Below, in pieces: positions 44,013 through 53,584 of a stretch of 64,000 nucleotides of DNA (positions are counted from its first letter, which is position 1; every line of letters starts with the position of its first letter). Source of the DNA: Phycisphaerae bacterium (GTDB taxonomy: Bacteria > Planctomycetota > Phycisphaerae > Sedimentisphaerales > Anaerobacaceae); NCBI GenBank assembly GCA_012744475.1, contig JAAYBV010000074.1, positions 60,047 through 124,046 on the forward strand, in the 5' to 3' direction. The position numbers were made by a program, and so were the translations under genes. The notes below the pieces were generated by a model. It was given only the letters and a program-made list of their open reading frames with translations. It had not been told where the DNA came from and did no database searches.

Positions 44013-46583
44013 ATGCCGATGAAACGGCCACAACTCAATCGCAAGAAGAAGACGCAGGCATCTGATGGTCCATCCGGACCGCTCCACGAGGAGCTCTTTG
44101 CGACCCCGGTCAACCAGCCGGAGTACGGCGACATCTTCGCCTCCTTCCTCGACCTCGCCTCAGAGGCCGGGCCCTCCGAGTTTGGCGATCCCCTGGAAAG
44201 CCCGCCGACGACGGCGCTGCGTCTGCCTCGTCCACGATTCACCAACGTGCAGAAAGGGCTGTTCGCCGGAATCGTCTTCGTTGCGGCGCTGGTGACCTAT
44301 GCGGTGCTCCGGATCGTGCCGTCGGCGTCACAGGAACAGGTTCCTGTCCAGCCGGATGCGGCGCAGAACCAGCACACGTCGTTTCAACCGTCCTACACGG
44401 ACCCACCGGCGCAGTCGCCGCTCCAGTCTCGTGAACCAAACCCACCGGCGCCTGAACCGGCCGCGACTCCCCCAAGGGCGGAGATCAACCTGCCGACGGT
44501 CGAACCGTTGTCTCTGCAGATCGCCAACAAGCTCTATCTGGGCGCCGACTATGAGAGCGCCCTGGCGACGTGCGACAAACTCTACCGGCGTCTTCCTCCC
44601 ACCGAGGAGCAGCAACCGTTGCGGGACTTCCTGCTGCTTCGCATGGCCTTGTGCAGCCGCAACGCCGGCAACGCGCAGCAAGCCGACAACATGCTCCGAA
44701 CCGTCTCGCTCAGCCGTTTCCCCGTGCTTCGTGCCCTGGCGCGATACCATCAGAGCACGACGCTGATGGAACGCGAGCGCTACCTGGAGGCGGCCACGCG
44801 AGCGTATCAGACCATCGCGCTGGTCGAGGTGGTGGACTACGACCAGAAATGGGTGCGGGCGGTCCAGCGCCAATGCTCCTTCCTGATCTCCGAGGCGTTG
44901 ACCCGAAGCCTGCTGTCCCTGCGCGACGCCGACGGCGACCTGCCGGCGGAGCTGTGGATGCGGCACCCGGACATCGACCCCTTCGTCAACCTCGACGAAG
45001 CCCAACTGAAGGTCTTCCTGACCTCGGGGTCCGAGAAACTCGACGAAGCCCTGCTGGGGCCGCAGATCCGACCGACCGGGGAAAAAGGCCATTGGTCGGT
45101 CATCTGCAACGGCGCCCCGATCGAGGAACTGCTGTCGCGGTTCGCCACGAACACGGGCTACAATATCCAGTGGCCGGAGAGCAGCCGGGTGGCTCTGGAG
45201 GAGGAGACGCTCCGCCGGCGGCCGGCCTACCTCTATCTGCGATCCGCGACGACGCAGCAGGTGATGACGATTGCGGCCGGCAGCGTCGGTTTGCTGGCCC
45301 GAATGGATACGAAGGGCAGTGTCCGCATCGTCGATCCATCCTCTTATATCTCATTGGCGGAACACACCGAACTGCTCGCCGAGGAGTCCGTCTCGCTCTG
45401 GCAACGGTTCCTCCTGACCGCCGAAGATGACACCCGGGTCTCCAGCAGCCATTTCGCCCTGGGGCTGCTCTACGCCGCACGCGATCGGACCGACGAGGCG
45501 ATCGCCGAGTACCGGCTGATCGCCAATCGATTCCCGAAAGACGCGCTGGCGCCTCACGCCCTGCTGTGTTCAGGCCGGCTCAAGGTGGCGCTGCGCGACT
45601 ACGCGGGTGCCCAAGGCGACCTGAAGCAACTGGTGGACCTCTATCCTGAAACCGATCTGGCGGACCGCGCCTGCCTGTATCTGGCCGATGCAACCCTAAA
45701 GGCCGGGCTGTACGAGGAGGCGACGAATCTGTACCGCAGGGTGTACAACATGGGCCTATCGCGCGACACGCAGACGGAATCGGCGCTGGGGGCCGGACAG
45801 GGCTTCTACGAGACCGAGCGGTATGAAGATGCGGCCAAGTGGCTGAGCCGCTACGTCACGCTGGCCCAGAACCAGAACCGTCGGGAGTTCCACGCCGCTT
45901 GTCTGCTCCTTGGCAAGACCTATCTGGCGCTCGAAAGACCGCAGGAGGCCCACGCCGTGCTGAACCTCGCGCTCAAGGGCGATCTGTCGCAGCAGCAACA
46001 CATCGATACTGTCGTCGCTCTGGTTCGCGCCTACATGCAGCAGGGACTCTACGTCGAGGCCTTGAATACGCTCGCGGGCGCCAACGCCTGGCAACTGTCG
46101 CAGCAGGAGGCCGTCGAGCTGCTGCTGATTCGCGCAAGGATTCTGCGATCCATCGGCCTCCAGAACAAGGCGATCGCGATCCTCGGAGAGAAAGGGCAGT
46201 TCCTTCCCAGCTCCGAGCTTCGAGGCAAGGTGGCGCTGGAACTGGCAAGCTGTTGCGTCGACGCCGGCGATCTGGAGCGGGCCCGCAAGACGCTGAGCGA
46301 AACGCTCACCCTGGTCGAGCCCGGGCCGCTGGCCCAGCAGATCGGCTGCGAGCTGGCGCGCATTTGCCTTCGTGTGGGCCAGAGCGGCCAGGCAGTTTCG
46401 GTCTGCTTGCAGTTGCTCGAACACACGGACGATTCCGCAGAGAAGAGACAGATACAGACGCTGCTGGCGGAGGCATACCGTCAACAAGAACAATACGACC
46501 GGGCGGTCTCGGTGCTGCTGGAGGCCCCGACGGCTTCTTCGAGTTCCGGCGGCGCGCTGCCCAATCCGGGGGTGGGAATATGA
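44013..46583 (+). CDS. Membrane-anchored TPR protein with STN-like segment
   Basis: An 856-residue protein with a cytoplasmic head, one membrane span at about 82-103 (LFAGIVFVAALVTYAVLRIV), a Pro/Gln-rich linker, and then a long helical-repeat region (for example YESALATCDKLYRRLPPTEE and EAIAEYRLIANRFPKDALAP). Residues 362-445 (ICNGAPIEELLSRFATNTGY to VRIVDP) look like the short secretin/TonB N-terminal domain. It probably acts in the periplasm in assembly or motor scaffolding. ATG 44013 is chosen over upstream codons because of the promoter position; the ribosome site is weak. The gene ends with an ATGA overlap to the next gene. Confidence 0.7.
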   Translation: MPMKRPQLNRKKKTQASDGPSGPLHEELFATPVNQPEYGDIFASFLDLASEAGPSEFGDPLESPPTTALRLPRPRFTNVQKGLFAGIVFVAALVTYAVLRIVPSASQEQVPVQPDAAQNQHTSFQPSYTDPPAQSPLQSREPNPPAPEPAATPPRAEINLPTVEPLSLQIANKLYLGADYESALATCDKLYRRLPPTEEQQPLRDFLLLRMALCSRNAGNAQQADNMLRTVSLSRFPVLRALARYHQSTTLMERERYLEAATRAYQTIALVEVVDYDQKWVRAVQRQCSFLISEALTRSLLSLRDADGDLPAELWMRHPDIDPFVNLDEAQLKVFLTSGSEKLDEALLGPQIRPTGEKGHWSVICNGAPIEELLSRFATNTGYNIQWPESSRVALEEETLRRRPAYLYLRSATTQQVMTIAAGSVGLLARMDTKGSVRIVDPSSYISLAEHTELLAEESVSLWQRFLLTAEDDTRVSSSHFALGLLYAARDRTDEAIAEYRLIANRFPKDALAPHALLCSGRLKVALRDYAGAQGDLKQLVDLYPETDLADRACLYLADATLKAGLYEEATNLYRRVYNMGLSRDTQTESALGAGQGFYETERYEDAAKWLSRYVTLAQNQNRREFHAACLLLGKTYLALERPQEAHAVLNLALKGDLSQQQHIDTVVALVRAYMQQGLYVEALNTLAGANAWQLSQQEAVELLLIRARILRSIGLQNKAIAILGEKGQFLPSSELRGKVALELASCCVDAGDLERARKTLSETLTLVEPGPLAQQIGCELARICLRVGQSGQAVSVCLQLLEHTDDSAEKRQIQTLLAEAYRQQEQYDRAVSVLLEAPTASSSSGGALPNPGVGI

Positions 46584-47524
46584 CCACAGACCGACACGTG
46601 CCTCTCGATTGCGGATGGCGGACCGGCACGCTGGCCGCAGCGATCCTCTGCCTGGTCGTGGGATTGCCGCTGGACCCGATCTGGGGACAGGCAATGCCAA
46701 AGCCGCCAGCGAACCGCCGCACGGCGAAAGCGCCGGCCCGGCAGAACACCAACCGGCAGACCACGCCGGAGAACAGCGTGACTCCGGAGTATTCCTCGCC
46801 GGACGCCGATTACGCGGTAACCGGTCTTCTGAGCCGCACAACGGCGCGAAGCGAGGAAGTCGACGCCAATCTCCCCTGGAGCACCGGCCTGACGCGTCGC
46901 CTCTGGGAGAGTCGCATGGCGGCCCCCGATCCGAACGAAGACGCCGAGACGCGGGCCGCCCTGGACGACCTGATCCGTCGCATTCGCACCGTGCGATTCG
47001 AAGACAGCTCCCTGGAGCCGGTATTCTCGGCGCCCGCGGAGCCGGCGGTCCCGACCAGTCCGATACCGGTTGTCAGCGCCACACCGACGCCGCAGACGCC
47101 GCCGGCCGAGCCCGTCGCCGTTCCTTCAAAGCTGTCCGAACCGCCTAACGCGCTGGCGCCCAAGACCATGAAGAAACTCGAAGACGTGTTGCAGGACCCC
47201 AACCAGATCGGCGATCCGCTCGAGATGGCGGAACTGCTGTTCCTCAGCGGACACCGACCCGAGGCCGCTGTCTTCTACGAGCGGGCGCTGGCTCGGATCG
47301 CGCCCCATGACTCGTCGAAACAGGACGACCGGGCCTGGATCCTGTTCCAGTTGGCCAACTGCCTGCGCGAGACCGACATGGCCCGCGCCAAGGACCTGTA
47401 CATGAAGCTCGTGTCGGAGCATCCGGGTTCGGCCTGGACGGAATTGGCCAAGGCGCACGGCCGATTGATCACCTGGTACCAGAGCGCCAAGCCGCAACAA
47501 CTCATGCCAGGGAAACCGGAATGA
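46580..47524 (+). CDS. Exported proline-rich TPR protein
   Basis: A 314-residue protein with a signal peptide at about 14-37 (TGTLAAAILCLVVGLPLDPIWG), a Pro/Thr-rich linker and a C-terminal TPR-like pair (GHRPEAAVFYERALARIAPH, MARAKDLYMKLVSEHPGSAW). Probably periplasmic and a partner of the preceding membrane TPR protein, with which it is translationally coupled through ATGA. No specific family was recognised; a role in flagellar or envelope assembly is inferred from the operon. Confidence 0.65.
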   Translation: MTTDRHVPLDCGWRTGTLAAAILCLVVGLPLDPIWGQAMPKPPANRRTAKAPARQNTNRQTTPENSVTPEYSSPDADYAVTGLLSRTTARSEEVDANLPWSTGLTRRLWESRMAAPDPNEDAETRAALDDLIRRIRTVRFEDSSLEPVFSAPAEPAVPTSPIPVVSATPTPQTPPAEPVAVPSKLSEPPNALAPKTMKKLEDVLQDPNQIGDPLEMAELLFLSGHRPEAAVFYERALARIAPHDSSKQDDRAWILFQLANCLRETDMARAKDLYMKLVSEHPGSAWTELAKAHGRLITWYQSAKPQQLMPGKPE

Positions 47525-47560
47525 TGGATGCATTCTACGCGCTGACAGGAGACTCCCAGA

Positions 47561-49081
47561 GTGAGTGACATCGATATCGAAAGCAACCACAGGATCCCGG
47601 CCCAGTACGACAGCGTCAACGTGCTGATCGTCGAGGACGACCCGGAGACGGCAAGACTCATGCTCGCGACTCTCGCCCGCAAGGGCGTCCGCGCGCAACT
47701 GGCCGGCAACGCCAAAGCCGCCCTGGCCGCGCTCGACAAGAACCGCTGCGACCTGGTCTTTCTCAGCACGTCTCTGGGATACGCCCCCGACCGGTTGGAC
47801 GGCTTCGAACTGCTGGCGACTATTCGCGCCGCCGCGCCGGAGAGACCGATCGTCATGCTCGCCGGACCGCAGGAACCGTCCGGCGCTGGGAATCGTCCGG
47901 CCGACGACTATCACCTGCTGCGCCTCGGAACGCAGACCGCGGTCCGGGCCATCCAGGCCGGCTGTCGCGATTTCCTGCTCAAGCCTCTGTCGCAACAGAC
48001 GATCGAAGGTGTTCTCGAAACCATGCTGCCCAACCGGCGCGTCGCCACCGCCGCGTCGGCCTGCGAAGGGGACCGCTGCCTCTATCAGATCGTCGGATGC
48101 AGCGCCCGGCTCGTGCAGACCATCACGCTGGCCGAACGCATCGCGCCGACTTCCGTGCCCGTCCTCATCAACGGCGAGAGCGGTACCGGCAAAGAGCTGA
48201 TCAGCATGCTGATCCATCACAACAGCAAGCGGGCCCTGGGACCGTTCGTCCACGTCAACTGCGCCGCCCTCAGTGACACGCTGCTCGAAAGCGAGCTGTT
48301 CGGACACGAGAAAGGCGCCTTCACGGGAGCGTACACCCAACGCAAGGGCCGCTTCGAAAGGGCCCACGGCGGCACGCTGCTGCTCGACGAGATCACCGAG
48401 ACGCCGCCTCAGTTTCAGGCCAAGCTGCTGCGCATCCTCGAGCAGCAGGAATTCGAGCGGGTCGGCGGCAGCGAGAACATCAAGATCAACGTCCGCATCA
48501 TCAGCACGACCAATCGCGATCTGTTGAGCGAGGTGCAGATGGGGCGTTTCCGCCCGGACCTCTACTATCGGCTCAGCGCCGCGCGGATCGTGGTCCCGCC
48601 CTTGCGGGAGCGCCGCGAGGACCTGACCGAACTGGTGTGGCACTTCGTCAATCTGTACGCCCGTGAAGCGCAGCGGCGCATCGCCCGTCTGGACCCGGCG
48701 ATGATGGAGATCTTCGCGGAGTACCCCTGGCCCGGCAACATCCGCCAGCTCCGCAACGTCGTGCTCACCAGCCTGATTCTGGGGACCGGGCCGACCCTGT
48801 CGCTGGCCGACGTCTCGTGGTTGTTCGACGAGCTTCAGCCTCTGCCCCAGTGCGACCGGCCGGGGCGCGGAATCGCCACCGCCGCCGTGACCGCCGATCC
48901 AGCCGCCGGGGTCGGCGGAATCCCTCTGGCCGATCTCGAACGTCAGGCGATCCTCGAAACCCTTCGCCAGACCTCAGGCAACCAGACCAAGGCCGCCAAG
49001 GTCCTCGGAATCAGCGATCGTACGCTCCGTGAGAAAATGCGCCGCTACCGTCAACAGGAATGTCTCCAACCGGTCTCCTGA
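47561..49081 (+). CDS. Sigma54-dependent response regulator with altered phosphoacceptor
   Basis: A 506-residue enhancer-binding protein. The receiver has the acidic pair (Glu25-Asp26-Asp27) and the conserved Lys141, but the phosphoacceptor position is Ser69 (LVFLSTS), so classical phosphorylation is unlikely. The AAA+ domain carries Walker A GESGTGKE (about 205-212) and the GAFTGA loop (252-257). A Fis-type HTH lies at about 474-498 (NQTKAAKVLGISDRTLREKM). This recalls FleQ/FlrA-like masters that work without phosphorylation. It starts with GTG at 47561 behind AGGAG and lies 36 bases after the exported TPR protein gene. Confidence 0.82.
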   Translation: MSDIDIESNHRIPAQYDSVNVLIVEDDPETARLMLATLARKGVRAQLAGNAKAALAALDKNRCDLVFLSTSLGYAPDRLDGFELLATIRAAAPERPIVMLAGPQEPSGAGNRPADDYHLLRLGTQTAVRAIQAGCRDFLLKPLSQQTIEGVLETMLPNRRVATAASACEGDRCLYQIVGCSARLVQTITLAERIAPTSVPVLINGESGTGKELISMLIHHNSKRALGPFVHVNCAALSDTLLESELFGHEKGAFTGAYTQRKGRFERAHGGTLLLDEITETPPQFQAKLLRILEQQEFERVGGSENIKINVRIISTTNRDLLSEVQMGRFRPDLYYRLSAARIVVPPLRERREDLTELVWHFVNLYAREAQRRIARLDPAMMEIFAEYPWPGNIRQLRNVVLTSLILGTGPTLSLADVSWLFDELQPLPQCDRPGRGIATAAVTADPAAGVGGIPLADLERQAILETLRQTSGNQTKAAKVLGISDRTLREKMRRYRQQECLQPVS

Positions 49082-49125
49082 ACGCCTTGCCACAGGACAC
49101 GAACGTAAAGAAGGATTCGCAACCC

Positions 49126-49695
49126 ATGGCTGAACCCGAAAAGAAGAAGAATGAGAAGGCTTCCGAGTCAGAGGCCCAGGACAAGAAGGGCAAGTCCTCG
49201 AAACTGATGCCGTGCCTGATCCCGGTGGTCACGGTCGCGCTCTGCGCCGGCGGCGGCTTCGTCGTCGGGCGGCTCTTCGGCACGCGGGGCCAGGCCCAGA
49301 ACGTCGCGGCCGCCGAGGCGCCGGACCAGACAGCACCGGCATTGCCCCCGATCAACGCGGCCGCCACCGGCTCGAGCTGGTACTACGACCTGGAACCCGT
49401 CGTCGCCAATCTCAACGAGCCCGGTGTGGCACGCTACGTGCGTATCGCCTTGACGCTCGAAGTCGGAGACAAACTGTCCGAAAAGGACGGGGCCCCCTTC
49501 CTCGAGCAGCGCAAGCCCCTCTTGAAGAACTGGCTGACGTTGTTCGTGGCCAACCTGACGCTGGAGGACATTCGAGGCGAGAGGAACCTGCGCAGCGTGC
49601 AGAGCCAGATTGCCGACACGTTCAACCAGGGACTGTTTCCCAACGCCCCGCCGTGCATCGAGCGAGTCCTGTTCAAGGAGTTGTCGATCCAATGA
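49126..49695 (+). CDS. fliL: Flagellar basal-body-associated protein (FliL)
   Basis: Inner-membrane protein of 189 residues that supports stator function. It has a charged N-terminus, a membrane span (LMPCLIPVVTVALCAGGGFVV, split), then the FliL domain with YYDLEPVVANLNEPGVARYVR and a C-terminal RVLFKELSIQ, close to the conserved FliL end. The ATG at 49126 is chosen because GAAGGA lies nine bases upstream. It ends in an ATGA overlap with the fliM-like gene. Confidence 0.85.
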   Translation: MAEPEKKKNEKASESEAQDKKGKSSKLMPCLIPVVTVALCAGGGFVVGRLFGTRGQAQNVAAAEAPDQTAPALPPINAAATGSSWYYDLEPVVANLNEPGVARYVRIALTLEVGDKLSEKDGAPFLEQRKPLLKNWLTLFVANLTLEDIRGERNLRSVQSQIADTFNQGLFPNAPPCIERVLFKELSIQ

Positions 49696-50687
49696 CCGCT
49701 TCGTCCGGCGTCCATCTGAACCGCGCGCGACTGCACCGCCTGCTGGCGGCGGTCGGCTCGACCCCTGTTCCGGCGGAGGTGACCTCCGAGGCAGCGCTCT
49801 ACGACTGGCGGGACCCTCACTACTTCGACGAGGACCAGCGCAACCGTCTGGCTGCCATCATGAGCCAGGTCGCCGCGGTGCTGTCCGAACGATGCGTCCA
49901 TTTCTTCAACAGCGAGTTCGAGGTCGTCCCCGCGTCGATTACCCAGCACTTCGCCGCGGATGCGGCTCGTCACGCGAAGGCCGAGCAGAGTTTCGCCGTG
50001 ACGTTCGGCCCGGCCCAGAAGCCGCCTTGCGGGTTCCTGGTGATCGGCGCCGCCGTGGCCCTGGACTGGGTCACGCGTCTGCTGGGCGATTCCGAATCCG
50101 ACCAGGACCCGAATCGGTCTCTCTCTTCGTTGGAGGAGTCCCTTCTTTCGGATCTGGCCGGCGCGATGACCGAAGCATTTCTCGATTCGCTTCGCCCGCA
50201 TCAGGACCTCAAAGCGGCGGGCCAGGTGAGCCGCGAGGCGGCCCCGGTGTCTTTCGAACCGACCGACCCGATCTGCCGGATCGTCTTTCGGATCCGAAGA
50301 GCCGAGGCCGAGACCGCTTCCGAGGCGACCTTCATCGTGGGCGGCCCGACGCTGGCCCCGGTCCTGGGCAAATCCATCCCGGCCAAGCCGAACGTGAAAC
50401 AGGACGAACTGTCGCGTCTGCTCATGGAGCACGTGCACCGGATGCCCGTGACGATCTGTGCCCGGCTGGCCTCGATGCGTTTGTCGTTCGAGGAGGTCCT
50501 CGATCTGGCGCCCGGCGACGTCCTTCTGCTCGACAAGGGCCTGGACGAGCCGGTCGACCTGATCCTCCACAACGAAACCGTCTTCCGCGGCCGCCCCGCC
50601 CAGAAGGACGGGCAGTATGCGGTGTTGATTACCGAACGCGCCACAGACTCCCATCCCGACGCATCTCAGGGTCGCGACGCCAGGTAA
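49692..50687 (+). CDS. fliM: Divergent flagellar switch protein FliM-like
   Basis: A 331-residue protein. The middle part (residues 50-170) resembles the FliM domain (LSSLEESLLSDLAGAMTEAF), and the C-terminus is a SpoA/FliMN domain (RLSFEEVLDLAPGDVLLLDK). The CheY-binding N-terminal helix (EIDALL-like) of FliM is not visible, so signalling to this switch may differ. Position between fliL and fliN supports the call. Alternatives are FliY-like switch proteins. Confidence 0.72.
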   Translation: MTASSGVHLNRARLHRLLAAVGSTPVPAEVTSEAALYDWRDPHYFDEDQRNRLAAIMSQVAAVLSERCVHFFNSEFEVVPASITQHFAADAARHAKAEQSFAVTFGPAQKPPCGFLVIGAAVALDWVTRLLGDSESDQDPNRSLSSLEESLLSDLAGAMTEAFLDSLRPHQDLKAAGQVSREAAPVSFEPTDPICRIVFRIRRAEAETASEATFIVGGPTLAPVLGKSIPAKPNVKQDELSRLLMEHVHRMPVTICARLASMRLSFEEVLDLAPGDVLLLDKGLDEPVDLILHNETVFRGRPAQKDGQYAVLITERATDSHPDASQGRDAR

Positions 50688-50709
50688 GCATAAGAAAGGA
50701 AATGCGGCT

Positions 50710-51093
50710 ATGCCTGAAACGGCCGAAGCAGAAATCCAGAACGAGTCCCAACAAGACCCGGGACAGGTCCCGACCGACGGAAAGACGCAGGCCCAGCCGG
50801 TGGAGTTTCCCGAAGCCACGGAGGGACAGGCCACCGCTTCCGGCGGGCAACTCGACATCCTGCTGGACATGGACGTGCCCGTGACTGTGGCCTTGGGCAC
50901 CACGCAGGTTCCCGTCCGGCGCCTGCTCCAGCTCGGACCGGGCGCGGTGATCCAGCTCGAGAAGTCCATCGACGCGCCGGTCGATCTGTACCTGAAGGAT
51001 TCGAAGTTCGCCGAGGCCGAAGTGGTCGTGGTGGACAATCGGTTCGCCGTGCGGATCAAGACGATCACGGGCACCGCCGCCGCGACAAGCTGA
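50710..51093 (+). CDS. fliN: Flagellar motor switch protein (FliN)
   Basis: 127 residues; a Gln/Glu-rich N-terminal tail and then the SpoA domain ILLDMDVPVTVALGTTQVPV and LLQLGPGAVIQLEKSIDAPV. Part of the cytoplasmic C-ring. AAGGA precedes the ATG at 50710. It is followed by flhA. Confidence 0.88.
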   Translation: MPETAEAEIQNESQQDPGQVPTDGKTQAQPVEFPEATEGQATASGGQLDILLDMDVPVTVALGTTQVPVRRLLQLGPGAVIQLEKSIDAPVDLYLKDSKFAEAEVVVVDNRFAVRIKTITGTAAATS

Positions 51094-51141
51094 CCGGACA
51101 GCAGAAAAGACACCGGGACTCAGAGGAACTGAATTCTATCT

Positions 51142-53277
51142 ATGGCATCTGATCGCTCCAAAACGCCGCATTCAGCCACAGGCGACCCCGCAGGATATCG
51201 GGACCTGATGAATGTCCCTCTGGCCGCCCACAGCAACATCATCATGGCCTTCGGACTGGTGGCGGTATTGGCCACCCTGATCGTTCCGCTGCCCACCACG
51301 GTGCTCGACCTGCTCCTGGCGTGCAGCATTTCTCTGGCCATCGCCGTACTCATCGTGACGCTCTCGTCCACCGAGGCTTTGGAACTGTCCACGTTCCCCT
51401 CCCTGCTGCTGTTCACCACGCTGTTCCGCCTCTCGCTGAACGTCGCCTCCACGCGTCTGATCCTGCTGCAGGGCGACGCCGGCAAGATCATCCAGACCTT
51501 CGGCGGCTTCGTCGCCGGCGGCAGCTTCGTCGTCGGCATGGTCGTCTTCCTGATCCTCGTCATCATTCAGTTCATCGTCATCACCAAGGGCGCCGAGCGC
51601 ATCAGCGAAGTGTCGGCGCGATTCACCCTGGACGCCATGCCCGGCAAGCAGATGGCCATCGACGCCGACCTCAACGCCGGCGTCATCACCGAGAGCCAGG
51701 CCAACGAGCGGCGCGCCAAGATCGTCAAGGAGAGCGAATTCTACGGGGCCATGGACGGAGCCAGCAAATTCATCCGCGGCGACGCCAAGGCCGGCCTGGT
51801 CATCACCGCCGTGAACATCGTCGGCGGCATCGCCATGGGCTACTCCCGCGGCATGGGCATCACCGACGCGATCCGGACCTACTCGATCCTCTCGATCGGC
51901 GACGGTCTGGTCAGCCAGATTCCCTCACTGGTCATCTCGGTCAGCTCGGGCTTCCTTGTCACGAAGATCTCCTCCAGCCACAGCGTCGGCGAGGACATCT
52001 CCAGGCAGTTCCTCAAGGCCGGCCAGCCTCTTCTGGCGGCGGCCTGCATCATCGGCGCGATGGCCTTCGTTCCCGGCATGCCCAAGATCCAGTTCCTGCT
52101 CCTGGGCGGCACCCTCGCTCTGGTCGGGCGGACCGCCTCCCGGGCCGAGAAGAAGCCGCTGTCGGCGCCGGAAATACCCGCCAAGAAGACCGAGAAGGAA
52201 CCGGTCGAGGAACTGCTGGACATGGATCGGATTTCCGTCCACGTCGGCGTGCGTCTGATCACGCTGGTGGACCCGAGAAGAAGCAACACGATCTTCGAGC
52301 GGATCGGCGCCCTGCGCCGGCAGTTCGCCCAGCATCTGGGGATCGTCATCCCCCTGGTGCGCCTGCGCGACGATCTGAACCTCGAACCGAACGCCTACGA
52401 GATCCGCCTCTCGGAGATCCCAGTGGCCAAGGGCCGGCTGGAGCCGGAGATGTTCCTGGCCATGGACCCCGGCGGCGTCCGCGAAAAGGTCGAGGGCATC
52501 AAGACAACCGAACCGGTTTACGGACTGCCCGCCATCTGGGTCTCGGCCGGCAAGAAGGAAACCGCCGAACTGAACGGCTACACCGTCATCGATCCGGAGT
52601 CGGTCTTCATCACCCATCTGTCCGAGACGCTCAAGAGACACGCCGACGAGCTGCTGACCCGCGAAGACGTGCAACTGCTCGTGGACCGTCTCCGCAAAAA
52701 CCAGCCGTCGCTCGTCGGAGAGATCGTCGGCGCCGACAGCGACGTCTCCATCGCCCTGCTCCAGCGGGTCCTGAAGAACCTGCTCAAGGGCGGCATTCCC
52801 GTGCGGGAACTGACGGCGATTCTCGAATCCCTCGCGGAGAACGCCTCGAAGACCAAGAACGCTAACACGCTGACCGAGGTCGTTCGCAAGTCGCTGAGCC
52901 GGACCATCACCGAACAATACCGCAACGCGGCTGGCAAAATCGCGGCCATCACGTTCGATCCGTCCTTCGAGCATCAGTTGACCGGCAGTCTGAGCCAGGA
53001 AGGCGGCGAGCTGACACTGAACCTTCCGGCCGACGTCGCCATGGAGCTGAACCGGATGATGGCCGACGCGTGGCGATCCGGAATGGATCAGGGCAGCGAG
53101 AAGCTCGTGTTGCTCTGCGATGCGCGACTGCGAGCCCCGCTGGCGCGGATGCTGGCGCGGACGCTGCCGATGCTGCCGGTGGTGGCCTATGACGAGATCG
53201 TGCTCGGCACCGAGGTCGAATCGATCGAAACCATCCTGCCCGAGGAGAAGGCCGCACCGGCCTATGCCCATGCGTAA
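51142..53277 (+). CDS. flhA: Flagellar export gate protein (FlhA)
   Basis: 711-residue integral membrane component of the flagellar type III export apparatus. About eight membrane spans in the first 330 residues (for example MAFGLVAVLATLIVPLP), the conserved cytoplasmic loop with FIRGDAKAGLVITAVNIVGG (about 210-228), and then the large soluble C-terminal domain. Good ribosome sites are absent; GAGGA lies about 15 bases before the ATG, and an internal ATG at 51208 is possible. The gene forms an operon with fliN and fliA. Confidence 0.93.
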   Translation: MASDRSKTPHSATGDPAGYRDLMNVPLAAHSNIIMAFGLVAVLATLIVPLPTTVLDLLLACSISLAIAVLIVTLSSTEALELSTFPSLLLFTTLFRLSLNVASTRLILLQGDAGKIIQTFGGFVAGGSFVVGMVVFLILVIIQFIVITKGAERISEVSARFTLDAMPGKQMAIDADLNAGVITESQANERRAKIVKESEFYGAMDGASKFIRGDAKAGLVITAVNIVGGIAMGYSRGMGITDAIRTYSILSIGDGLVSQIPSLVISVSSGFLVTKISSSHSVGEDISRQFLKAGQPLLAAACIIGAMAFVPGMPKIQFLLLGGTLALVGRTASRAEKKPLSAPEIPAKKTEKEPVEELLDMDRISVHVGVRLITLVDPRRSNTIFERIGALRRQFAQHLGIVIPLVRLRDDLNLEPNAYEIRLSEIPVAKGRLEPEMFLAMDPGGVREKVEGIKTTEPVYGLPAIWVSAGKKETAELNGYTVIDPESVFITHLSETLKRHADELLTREDVQLLVDRLRKNQPSLVGEIVGADSDVSIALLQRVLKNLLKGGIPVRELTAILESLAENASKTKNANTLTEVVRKSLSRTITEQYRNAAGKIAAITFDPSFEHQLTGSLSQEGGELTLNLPADVAMELNRMMADAWRSGMDQGSEKLVLLCDARLRAPLARMLARTLPMLPVVAYDEIVLGTEVESIETILPEEKAAPAYAHA

Positions 53278-53344
53278 CGACAAGACCCACAAGACAAAAG
53301 GCAATGGTGTGCGGTGCACACTCGACGGAGGAAACGACTGACTT

Positions 53345-53584
53345 ATGCTGCTTCAGACACGACCCATCGCATTCACCGCCGCGGTGATCGCCTTCTTCAT
53401 CCTGAGCATCGTCGGGTGCGTGGTGAGCCTGTCACCCGAGACCTGCTGCAAGCGCGCCGTGCTCGGCGCGGTCGTGACGTACTTGGTCGCCTCCGTGGCC
53501 ATGCGCGCCGTGGACGCCATTGTGACCGCAGCGATGATTGCCAGCCAGATAAGCAAGGATCAGACCGGTGACCGCAAGAACTGA
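53345..53584 (+). CDS. Small two-span membrane protein
   Basis: 79 residues with two hydrophobic helices (about 10-30 and 38-65) and a short charged tail. It is between flhA and fliA and overlaps the fliA start by 17 bases, which suggests translational coupling. GGAGGA lies 13 bases upstream of the ATG. No family recognised; a helper of the export gate is conceivable but unproved. Confidence 0.55.
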   Translation: MLLQTRPIAFTAAVIAFFILSIVGCVVSLSPETCCKRAVLGAVVTYLVASVAMRAVDAIVTAAMIASQISKDQTGDRKN

